A DNA stretch of 64,000 bases, taken from assembly GCA_039111475.1 (NCBI GenBank), contig JBCCIP010000018.1, forward strand, positions 44,855-108,854, read 5' to 3'. The DNA comes from JAUIET01 sp039111475 (GTDB lineage Bacteria; Pseudomonadota; Gammaproteobacteria; Pseudomonadales; JAUIET01). The notes below the pieces were generated by a model. That model saw only the letters and a list, made by a program, of their open reading frames with translations. It searched no databases and was not told where the DNA came from. Each line of letters begins with the position of its first letter. The stretch's first letter is position 1. The translations under genes were made by a program, and so were the position numbers. Positions 44,073 to 51,913 of this stretch are shown piece by piece.

Positions 44073-45809
44073 CTAATCGGCTGGCCTAGGATAGGGAATA
44101 CCTCTATAGACGGTTCCCCAGATTCCAATATCGCGGAAGTTCTCAGGTGCGGTCTCATAGGGGTCGCTGTTGAGAACCGCAAAATCCGCTGCTTTTCCAG
44201 GTTCTATTGAGCCAATCAGTTGCTCTTGCCGAATGGCTCGCGCTGCTTCGATCGTAATGCCTTTAAGAGCCGCAGAAAGCGACATTTTTTCAGCTGGAGC
44301 CAAGACATTACCATTTGCGGTCACACGTGACGCGGCCACACCCGCCAATGTCAGCGGTGACGCAGGTGCCATGGGTAAATCAGAGTGGAAAGACACTGGT
44401 ACAACATTTCGTTCCAGATCTCCCAAACGAGTAATGTACTGGGCCCGATCTGCACCTATCCCCACTTGTGAATACTTATCCCCCAGCGCCCAAAGATAAA
44501 AAGGGTTTGCCGATACTGAAACACCGAGTCTCGACACTCTTTCGGCTTGGTTTTCTGCAGAATAGCCGTAGTGGTGCAGCACAGTTCTATGATCAATTCT
44601 GGGTTTTTCCTTATTGAGCTTCTCAATAATATCCAGAACAACCTTCACACCCCAATCGCCATTCACATGAATGTGCAGCTGATAATCAGCAAGCCAATAC
44701 ATACGAGCGGCCGCCTCCAGAGCGGCCGGTTCCATGATCCACTCACCTTCGTGGCCATCCAAATAGCCTTCTTGCATCTGCATTAATTGGGAGTAAAAAG
44801 CGCCATCAGCTAACAGTTTTACTTGTTTATGTAAGAATGTTAGCTGTGCGTTATTTCGCTGGGGCAATTGCTCCATTGCCTCGAAACCTTTCTGCATGCT
44901 TTCAACAGCCAGCGATTTGGCATTTCCAATCAACAACATATTCAGCGGCAATGCATTGCGCTCGATTACGTTACCAAGCTGGTACATTTCCCTGTTTAAG
45001 TCAAACAAAGGCACGCCCTGATCACACACAGTGGTTATTCCATTCATCTGAGCATGCACCAGGCCATCGCGCATACCCTTGGCAAATCGTTCAGGATCTA
45101 GAATTATCGGTGCCAATTTCGGAAATACTGCAAACAAACCAGTTTCCCAAAAGTGACCTGTATCAATATTAATTGCAGGATGGTCAGTAAACTCGTCAAT
45201 CCCGACGCCAAGTCGATTTAATGCCGCCGTATTGACGATAATCTCGTGGAACGATCGCTGCCATATTATGATTGGCCGCGTTGTAGAAACCGCGTCCAGA
45301 TCTGCCCGGCTCAATTCTCCATGGAACAATTGATGATAGCCCCAGCTGATTAGCATTTCGTCCGGGTCAGCGATGGAACCTTCAAGCTCAATAAGTCTTT
45401 GGCGAAATGCGTCTGCGCCGTGCACGCCAATGACTGATTGCCCCGGTAATTCCCAATCATACGGAGTAATAAATCTGGCTGGCAACAACACTCCCGCCAA
45501 CGCTGGGTGAAGATGGTTATCTATGAAACCGGGCATCAAGACTTTATCAGCGAAGCGTTTGTCCACTGCTAACTCATGAGTTGGAAGCATCCGCTTAACA
45601 TAATCCAGCGAACCAACAGCTAGAACCTTATCGTCCTTCACAGCCACCGCTTGGCCCACGGACAGTATGTTATCCATAGTGTGGATTTTCTTCGCTAGGA
45701 AAACCGTAACTTTCTCTTTGGGCTTTTCCAAAAACTCTGGCGGCGCTTGCTTTCCGCCATTGCAAGCGATGAGGACAATTGTTAGAAAGAACGTAAACAA
45801 TCTTATCAT
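44073..45809 (-). CDS. Amidohydrolase-family lipoprotein (YtcJ-like), second of a tandem pair
   Basis: A 578-residue exported amidohydrolase. The start at ATG 45809 gives a signal peptide ending in the lipobox LIAC (MIRLFTFFLTIVLIACNGG). The metal site begins GFIDNHLHPALAG, with further histidines in LHIHVNGDWGVK and VLHHYGY and the late aspartate near SFHSDLPMAPASP. YtcJ-like enzymes hydrolyse amide or related bonds, with few known substrates. The frame continues upstream to 45992 but overlaps the preceding gene. The gap to that paralogue is 10 bases. Confidence 0.85.
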   Translation of the reverse strand: MIRLFTFFLTIVLIACNGGKQAPPEFLEKPKEKVTVFLAKKIHTMDNILSVGQAVAVKDDKVLAVGSLDYVKRMLPTHELAVDKRFADKVLMPGFIDNHLHPALAGVLLPARFITPYDWELPGQSVIGVHGADAFRQRLIELEGSIADPDEMLISWGYHQLFHGELSRADLDAVSTTRPIIIWQRSFHEIIVNTAALNRLGVGIDEFTDHPAINIDTGHFWETGLFAVFPKLAPIILDPERFAKGMRDGLVHAQMNGITTVCDQGVPLFDLNREMYQLGNVIERNALPLNMLLIGNAKSLAVESMQKGFEAMEQLPQRNNAQLTFLHKQVKLLADGAFYSQLMQMQEGYLDGHEGEWIMEPAALEAAARMYWLADYQLHIHVNGDWGVKVVLDIIEKLNKEKPRIDHRTVLHHYGYSAENQAERVSRLGVSVSANPFYLWALGDKYSQVGIGADRAQYITRLGDLERNVVPVSFHSDLPMAPASPLTLAGVAASRVTANGNVLAPAEKMSLSAALKGITIEAARAIRQEQLIGSIEPGKAADFAVLNSDPYETAPENFRDIGIWGTVYRGIPYPRPAD

Positions 45810-45819
45810 TATTCTTGCT

Positions 45820-47520
45820 CTATCGCTGATAAACGCTGCGGCCGCGCTTAATGGTTTGCAACACGGTGATGTCTTTAAGGTTTCGGCTATCAACTTTAAA
45901 AGGGTTCTCTTCAAGAATGACCAAATCGGCCATTTTTCCAACCTCAATAGAACCTTTATCGTCTTCCTCACGGTACTGATATGCCGCATCAATTGTCATC
46001 GACTTAAGTGCCTCCATCGCGGTTGCACGTTGCTCAAATCCTAACACCTTACCACTGCGGGTTATACGGTTAACCGACGCCCACCACAAACGCATCATAT
46101 CCGGGGGAACTATGGGCGTGTCATTGTGCGTGGTATAACGCAAACCTCGATCCGCGCTGGTGCGCAGTGGGCTGATTCGCTTAGCACGCTCCTCACCGAA
46201 CACTGAATCTCTATGCCAGTCACCCCAATAGAAGGTGTGCGCTGAAAAGTACGAGGGTATCATCCCAAGCGCCAGCATTTGATCAATTTGATCATCTCTT
46301 GCGGTTTGGGCATGAATCATTACTGTACGATGATCCTTGGCAGCAAACTTCTCGGCTGCAGCGGATATTGCGTCAATCAATTGGTCTGCCGCGGCGTCGC
46401 CATTGGCATGTGCCAATAGTTGTATCCCATCTCCCAAGGCTAGCTCTACATATTTCTGTACCTGCTCGTCTTTTAGAATTGCGTACCCCAGGTAACCTTC
46501 CTCTTGACCGTGAGGAGGATGCAGGTAAGGCTTGGTCAACCAGGCCGTTTTTCCCTGCGGCGAACCATCCAGCACAATTTTAAAGCCGCCAATTCGAAAG
46601 TTATCCTGATACGCAGTAGGTGTATATTGCTCAAGTTGCTCACCCATGTAAGCGGCGTATGGATAAGCGACGATATCCAGGAATAGCTCACCGTTCGAGG
46701 CGGCCTCTCTAAGCAAATCGATATCACTGGCGCCGGCGGCGCCGTCCTGAACGGTGGTAACGCCATAACTGGCATAATAGTCTTGCGCTTTTTTGAGTAG
46801 GTGCAGGCGCCTGGCTTTGTCCGGTTCGGGCATTACGGCAAACACTGGCGCCATGGCTGATTCTTCGATCACGCCATCGGGCTGATTACTCGCTTTTTCA
46901 CGACGAAAAATGCCACCCTGCGGGTCCTCGGTATCAGCATTGACCCCCGCACGCTCCAAGCACAATGTATTGCAGGCAAGAAAGTGACCTGACACATGTC
47001 GGATTGCCACTGGTCTTTCTGTTGAGACTTTATCCAGATCGTGTCGGGTTGGGTGGCGGCGCTGGTCCAACAGTGAATCGTCATAACCCCATCCTGTTAT
47101 CCAACGTTCGTTAGGATTATTCTCCGCAAACTGACTTAACAATGAGACAACTTCATCCATGTTGGTCGCCTGCCCTACCGGCGGCGCAGATACATTGGCT
47201 GATGCCTGATTGAAGGCGGTAAAACTGATATGACCATGCGCATCGATAAACCCGGGCAGCATGGTTGCACCTTGAAGGTCATGCAATGTTGCATTATCAC
47301 CAGCTACAGCAGACACCGAGGCGAGACTACCGATGGCCAGAATACGACCGTCTCTCACAGCGATCGCAGCAACTTCGGGGTTATCAGGGGCAACCGTTAT
47401 GATGGTGCCGTTGTGATAGACATCCGTGGCCATGGAATTTGATGACGCTGTGTTTGGATCATTGGCGCAAGAGATCGCAAAAAATCCTATGAGCAAGGCA
47501 GCAACATAGTTTCTTTTCAT
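45820..47520 (-). CDS. Amidohydrolase-family lipoprotein (YtcJ-like), first of a tandem pair
   Basis: A 566-residue paralogue of the next gene. ATG 47520 gives a signal peptide ending at Cys in FFAISCAND. The metal motif GFIDAHGHISFTAF, the histidine in LLAHANGDAAADQLI and the late THNDTPIVPPDMM site are present. The protein is probably anchored in the outer membrane facing the periplasm. The frame is open back to 47658 but lacks family similarity there. The two genes are nearly adjacent and similar in organisation, so they may have arisen by duplication. Substrate unknown. Confidence 0.85.
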   Translation of the reverse strand: MKRNYVAALLIGFFAISCANDPNTASSNSMATDVYHNGTIITVAPDNPEVAAIAVRDGRILAIGSLASVSAVAGDNATLHDLQGATMLPGFIDAHGHISFTAFNQASANVSAPPVGQATNMDEVVSLLSQFAENNPNERWITGWGYDDSLLDQRRHPTRHDLDKVSTERPVAIRHVSGHFLACNTLCLERAGVNADTEDPQGGIFRREKASNQPDGVIEESAMAPVFAVMPEPDKARRLHLLKKAQDYYASYGVTTVQDGAAGASDIDLLREAASNGELFLDIVAYPYAAYMGEQLEQYTPTAYQDNFRIGGFKIVLDGSPQGKTAWLTKPYLHPPHGQEEGYLGYAILKDEQVQKYVELALGDGIQLLAHANGDAAADQLIDAISAAAEKFAAKDHRTVMIHAQTARDDQIDQMLALGMIPSYFSAHTFYWGDWHRDSVFGEERAKRISPLRTSADRGLRYTTHNDTPIVPPDMMRLWWASVNRITRSGKVLGFEQRATAMEALKSMTIDAAYQYREEDDKGSIEVGKMADLVILEENPFKVDSRNLKDITVLQTIKRGRSVYQR

Positions 47521-47743
47521 CCTTTTTTTCTCAACCAGTGCGTATGTCGGCAAGCCAGTAATCTTATCGCAATATACGGGTACGAAGCCATTCAGCGCGG
47601 TGTTGCGCTGTGCACCACGCCGATCCACGGTTTGTGCGACCCCCCTCAGATAGGTCATTATCGGACGTTAACCAAAGGCAACCAGCCTCACACCACCTCA
47701 ACGACTCTACTTGCTATATTATTCCGCAGCCAAGGAGTACTGA

Positions 47744-49309
47744 ATGCATAAGAATCGCTCTTTCTCAGGAGTTAGCCTGTTGTTGCTGTTGGTTTTGCTG
47801 TCGGCTTGCGCAACATCAAGTTCGCAAAACCCGAAAACCTGGTTAATCCAGAACGCTCGAATTATCGATGGCACCGGCAAGCCCGGTCTGGTCGGTTCTG
47901 TTCGTGTGCGCGGTGCAATTATCATGGACGTGGGCCAACTCACGCCTGAGCGAGGCGAAGAAATAGTCAATGCCAGTGGCTATGTGCTCGCGCCTGGCTT
48001 CATCGATACCCACTCTCACGCTGACCAAGACTTAAGCACAAGGCCTTTGGCCACTCCGGTGACCAGCCAGGGCATAAGCACTGTCGTATTTGGTCAGGAC
48101 GGTGAATCACACTACCCGCTCAGCGATTTTTATAGCACCTGGGCGGACAAACCTGCAGCCATCAATATTGCGTCTTTCTCAGGCCACAACACGTTGCGGC
48201 ACAAAGTAATGGGCAGTGATTTTCAACGGCACGCAACCTTGGACGAAGTCACACAAATGCGCGCCATGTTACAAAATGATTTGGAAAGTGGTGCCCTGGG
48301 TTTGGCAACCGGCCTGGAATACGACCCCGGTATATTCTCTAATACAGATGAAGTCGTATCGTTAGCAAAACTGGCTGCACAACATGGCGGCCGATACGCT
48401 TCCCATATTCGCAGTGAAGACAGACATTTCGAATCTGCTATCAATGAAGCGCTCACTATTGGACAACGTGCCAAAATACCGGTTCATATTTCTCACCTGA
48501 AGTTGGCGATGAAATCCTTATGGGGTCGCAGCGATTGGTTGCTGCAGAAACTCGATTACGCCAGAGATGTTGGTGTGAACGTGACTGCAGATGTTTATCC
48601 TTACGAGTATTGGCAGTCAACACTTGAAGTGTTGTTTCCAAAGCGCGATTTCAACAGTCTTACAACAGCACAGGAGGTTTTGGATAACATCGCACCAGCG
48701 TACGGCCTGCTCATGTCGGAGTACCTTCCAGAGCCTGAACTTGTTGGAAAGACAGTAGCTCAGATAGCAAAAGCGCGCGGCCGCAGCGAAGCGCGAACAC
48801 TGTTAGATCTGATCGCTGACGCGCAACGTTATTCCCGCGACAACAAGTTGGATGATGGATCCATCGTTAGCAGTGAAATGGTGATTGGCACCAGCATGGT
48901 TCGTGAGGACGTCGCAGACCTAATTGCCTGGCCATTCAGCAACATTTGTACTGATGGCGGATTGAATGACAGACACCCGCGCGCTGCCGGTAGCTTTCCA
49001 AGGGTGCTGCGCTGGATGGTGCGTAATACCGGCTACCTGAGCTTGGAGCAAGCTGTACATCGCATGACTTTGCAGGCAGCCGAGAATATTGGCCTGGAAA
49101 AAAGAGGCATTATTCAGCAAGGCGCATTTGCCGATCTGGTTTTGTTTGATCCGGAAACGGTGGATGACAGGGCGACACCTGAATATCCACAACTGCAGTC
49201 TGTTGGAATAAAACAGCTTTGGGTAAACGGCGTTACAGTGTTCGAAGACGGCACTAGCACGCCTCAAAGACCCGGTAGAGTATTGCGCCGAGCAGGTCGC
49301 CAGCTATGA
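47744..49309 (+). CDS. N-acyl-D-amino-acid deacylase-type amidohydrolase lipoprotein
   Basis: A 521-residue exported D-aminoacylase-like protein. The signal MHKNRSFSGVSLLLLLVLLS ends at the lipobox cysteine in LLSACATSS. The dinuclear-metal start is GFIDTHSHADQDLSTRPLAT, with ISHLKLAMKSLWG and the late NICTDGGLNDRHPRAAGSFP also typical. Members remove N-acyl groups from D-amino acids. It is divergent from the two other amidohydrolase lipoproteins, and its stop overlaps the start of a DUF1611 gene (ATGA), linking the two in function. Confidence 0.88.
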   Translation: MHKNRSFSGVSLLLLLVLLSACATSSSQNPKTWLIQNARIIDGTGKPGLVGSVRVRGAIIMDVGQLTPERGEEIVNASGYVLAPGFIDTHSHADQDLSTRPLATPVTSQGISTVVFGQDGESHYPLSDFYSTWADKPAAINIASFSGHNTLRHKVMGSDFQRHATLDEVTQMRAMLQNDLESGALGLATGLEYDPGIFSNTDEVVSLAKLAAQHGGRYASHIRSEDRHFESAINEALTIGQRAKIPVHISHLKLAMKSLWGRSDWLLQKLDYARDVGVNVTADVYPYEYWQSTLEVLFPKRDFNSLTTAQEVLDNIAPAYGLLMSEYLPEPELVGKTVAQIAKARGRSEARTLLDLIADAQRYSRDNKLDDGSIVSSEMVIGTSMVREDVADLIAWPFSNICTDGGLNDRHPRAAGSFPRVLRWMVRNTGYLSLEQAVHRMTLQAAENIGLEKRGIIQQGAFADLVLFDPETVDDRATPEYPQLQSVGIKQLWVNGVTVFEDGTSTPQRPGRVLRRAGRQL

Positions 49310-50310
49310 TTACCTTGCAACCACCTTTTGCAATCTACCTTGGTAATGTACAAAACCCGCTGGATGCTAAAACCGGTTTTGGTCTCGCCCAGTGGCGGCC
49401 GGAAGACTGTGTTGCTCAGATCAAGCGCAGAACATGTAAGGTAGATCTCGGACTGGCCAATATGAATATTTCGCAAGCGCAAATGGCCGGCGCAAAAACC
49501 TTAATTATCGGTGTTGCCCCCAGCGGAGGTAAACTTCCCCACGCCTGGCAAGAGGATGTACTAACTGCAATTGATGCTGGTTTGAACGTTGCCAGCGGTT
49601 TGCACCAACGCTTGAACCAGATTCCTGAACTTGTTCAGGCGGCTGGGCAAAGCGGCAGCCAGTTAATTGATGTGCGTGATACCGATAGACCGTTTAATGT
49701 GGCCAGTGGACGCAAACGCTCAGGAAAACGAATACTGACGGTTGGCACTGATTGCTGCGTTGGCAAAAAATATTCGGCGCTTGCCATTCATCGCGCACTT
49801 CTTGAAGACGGCGTAAACACCGATTTTCGAGCGAGTGGACAAACGGGAATTTTGATCAGCGGTTCCGGCATTCCAATTGACGCTGTGATCAGCGATTTTA
49901 TCAGCGGCGCGGCCGAGGAGCTTTCACCCGACAACGACCCGGATCATTGGGACGTTGTCGAAGGACAAGGTGCCATCTACCATCCTGGATATGCTGCGGT
50001 TACGCTGGGTTTACTGCATGGGTCACAGCCAGATGCCCTGGTTCTTTGCCATGACCATGGACGTAACGAAATCGATGAATACCCCGACTTCCGTATACCC
50101 AATATTGAAGACCACCTGCAGCATTATCTGATTCTGGCCAGACTCACCAATAAGAATGTGCGCTGGGCAGGTATTTGCCTGAATACTTCCCACGTTCATC
50201 CTGATGATAGACAAGACGTGTTGGAGGAATACCGGCGCCTGTACAAAATGCCCTGCGTAGACCCTTTAATTGACGGCGTAGGCGATATTGTCCAGCAGCT
50301 AGGGCAATGA
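49306..50310 (+). CDS. DUF1611 family protein, DgcN-like N-acyltransferase
   Basis: A 334-residue cytoplasmic protein. The N-terminal Rossmann-like part ends near residue 130, and a P-loop, VGTDCCVGKKYSA, starts the nucleotide-binding half. GTGQTG-type (SGQTGILISGSGIPID), EGQGAIYHPGY and LCHDHGRNEID motifs follow. In marine bacteria a DUF1611 protein, DgcN, acts on D-glutamate as an N-acetyltransferase with a racemase partner, DgcA. No DgcA-type gene is adjacent here. The 4-base overlap with the D-aminoacylase gene supports a D-amino-acid role. Exact activity is inferred. Confidence 0.75.
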   Translation: MITLQPPFAIYLGNVQNPLDAKTGFGLAQWRPEDCVAQIKRRTCKVDLGLANMNISQAQMAGAKTLIIGVAPSGGKLPHAWQEDVLTAIDAGLNVASGLHQRLNQIPELVQAAGQSGSQLIDVRDTDRPFNVASGRKRSGKRILTVGTDCCVGKKYSALAIHRALLEDGVNTDFRASGQTGILISGSGIPIDAVISDFISGAAEELSPDNDPDHWDVVEGQGAIYHPGYAAVTLGLLHGSQPDALVLCHDHGRNEIDEYPDFRIPNIEDHLQHYLILARLTNKNVRWAGICLNTSHVHPDDRQDVLEEYRRLYKMPCVDPLIDGVGDIVQQLGQ

Positions 50311-50434
50311 AAACACTTCCTTTTTTGAATACTAAGCCGGGTCGCATTCAATCATTGCTCATACGCTAAGCCGCTGCATGTCGCGGCAGTTAAGGGTATA
50401 GTATTGAAACACAAACAACAGGGATCTCATTTGC

Positions 50435-51913
50435 ATGCAGTATTACGATGTCATTATCGTGGGCGCTGGTTTATCAGGAATTGGTGCTGCCTATCATTTG
50501 CAGCGCCAATGTCCAGGCAAAACGTTTTCTATACTTGAAGGCCGCGACGCAATAGGTGGCACCTGGGATTTGTTTCGTTACCCAGGTATTCGTTCAGACA
50601 GTGATATGTACACTTTGGGCTATGAATTTAAGCCCTGGCACGGCGGCAAAGTACTTGCCGATGGCCCTGCCATCAGACGTTACGTAGAAGAAACCGCGGA
50701 AGACAGCCATATTGTTGAACACATACAATTTAATCAGATGGTACAACGCGCCGATTGGGACAGTGGTCGCGCGACCTGGACAGTAACAAGCCAGCTTAGC
50801 GACGGCTCAATTCTTCAGCATCAAGCGAACATGTTGTTGTTATGCTCTGGCTACTATAACTATGAATCCGGCTATGAGCCCGAGTTCCCTGGCCGTGAAA
50901 ACTTCAAAGGCGAATATGTTCGGCCGCAGCACTGGCCCGAGTCACTGGATTACCGTGGCAAGCGCGTGGTAGTCATTGGGTCTGGCGCTACAGCGGTAAC
51001 GATCGTGCCGTCAATGGCTGAAGACGTTGAGCACATCACCATGCTGCAGCGTTCACCCACTTATATGGCAAACCGCCCTCAGATGGATCGTTGGGAACAA
51101 GTGCTTGGCAAATTGTTGCCTAGAAAGACGCTGTATGGCTTCATCCGTTGGAAGAATGCCACAATGCAACGCATGCTTTACGGTGCCACTCGGCGTTGGC
51201 CAGGCACCATCAAGAAAATGTTCTTGAAACAAGTTCGCAAACAACTACCAGACTACGACGTAGACACTCATTTCACTCCTTCTTACAACCCATGGGATCA
51301 GCGACTGTGCGCGGTTCCAGAAAATGATATTTTTGAGGCCATTAAATCGGGTAAGGCCGATGTCGTCACGGATCACATCGACCACTTCACCGAATCAGGT
51401 ATAAAACTGAAATCTGGCGCAGAACTGCCGGCTGACATAGTAGTGGCCGCAACCGGTTTGCAACTGGCGGTGAATGGCAAAATCAAATTCTCCCGCGACG
51501 GAGAAGCCATCGATTTCGCTGACACATGGTCATACCATGGAATGATGTTCAGCGGCGTGCCCAACATGGTGGCCACGTTTGGTTATATAAATGCGTCTTG
51601 GACGTTACGTGCCGATTTGATTGCGAATTTTTTCTGCCGACTGCTGAACCACACACAAAGCAAAGGCGCGAATACAGTGACACCGCGGCTGCGAGAGAGC
51701 GACCTGGAAATGACGCCACGACAGTGGATTGAAGACTTTCCATCTGGCTACATGGCCCGCTCCATGCACCTGTTTCCGAAACAAGGTGACCGAACGCCGT
51801 GGATGAATACGCAAAACTACACCTATGAAAAGAGAGTAATAGGCAAAGCCAATCTTGATGATGGAGTACTCACCTATTCCACATCAAATGCTGATCAAAA
51901 TGCTGCTGCGTGA
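50435..51913 (+). CDS. Flavin-containing monooxygenase, EthA/Baeyer-Villiger type
   Basis: A 492-residue two-dinucleotide-fold flavoprotein. The FAD motif is VIIVGAGLSGIGAAYHL and the NADPH motif is VVVIGSGATAVTIVPSM. GTWDLFRYPGIRSDSDMYT is characteristic of the EthA branch. In the Baeyer-Villiger fingerprint FxGxxxHxxxW the histidine is replaced by Arg163 (FKGEYVRPQHWPE), although the nearby His166 and Trp167 are kept. The reaction could be sulfoxidation, ketone oxygenation or N-oxidation. It overlaps the start of the reductive-dehalogenase-like gene, so the two are translationally linked. Confidence 0.9.
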   Translation: MQYYDVIIVGAGLSGIGAAYHLQRQCPGKTFSILEGRDAIGGTWDLFRYPGIRSDSDMYTLGYEFKPWHGGKVLADGPAIRRYVEETAEDSHIVEHIQFNQMVQRADWDSGRATWTVTSQLSDGSILQHQANMLLLCSGYYNYESGYEPEFPGRENFKGEYVRPQHWPESLDYRGKRVVVIGSGATAVTIVPSMAEDVEHITMLQRSPTYMANRPQMDRWEQVLGKLLPRKTLYGFIRWKNATMQRMLYGATRRWPGTIKKMFLKQVRKQLPDYDVDTHFTPSYNPWDQRLCAVPENDIFEAIKSGKADVVTDHIDHFTESGIKLKSGAELPADIVVAATGLQLAVNGKIKFSRDGEAIDFADTWSYHGMMFSGVPNMVATFGYINASWTLRADLIANFFCRLLNHTQSKGANTVTPRLRESDLEMTPRQWIEDFPSGYMARSMHLFPKQGDRTPWMNTQNYTYEKRVIGKANLDDGVLTYSTSNADQNAAA

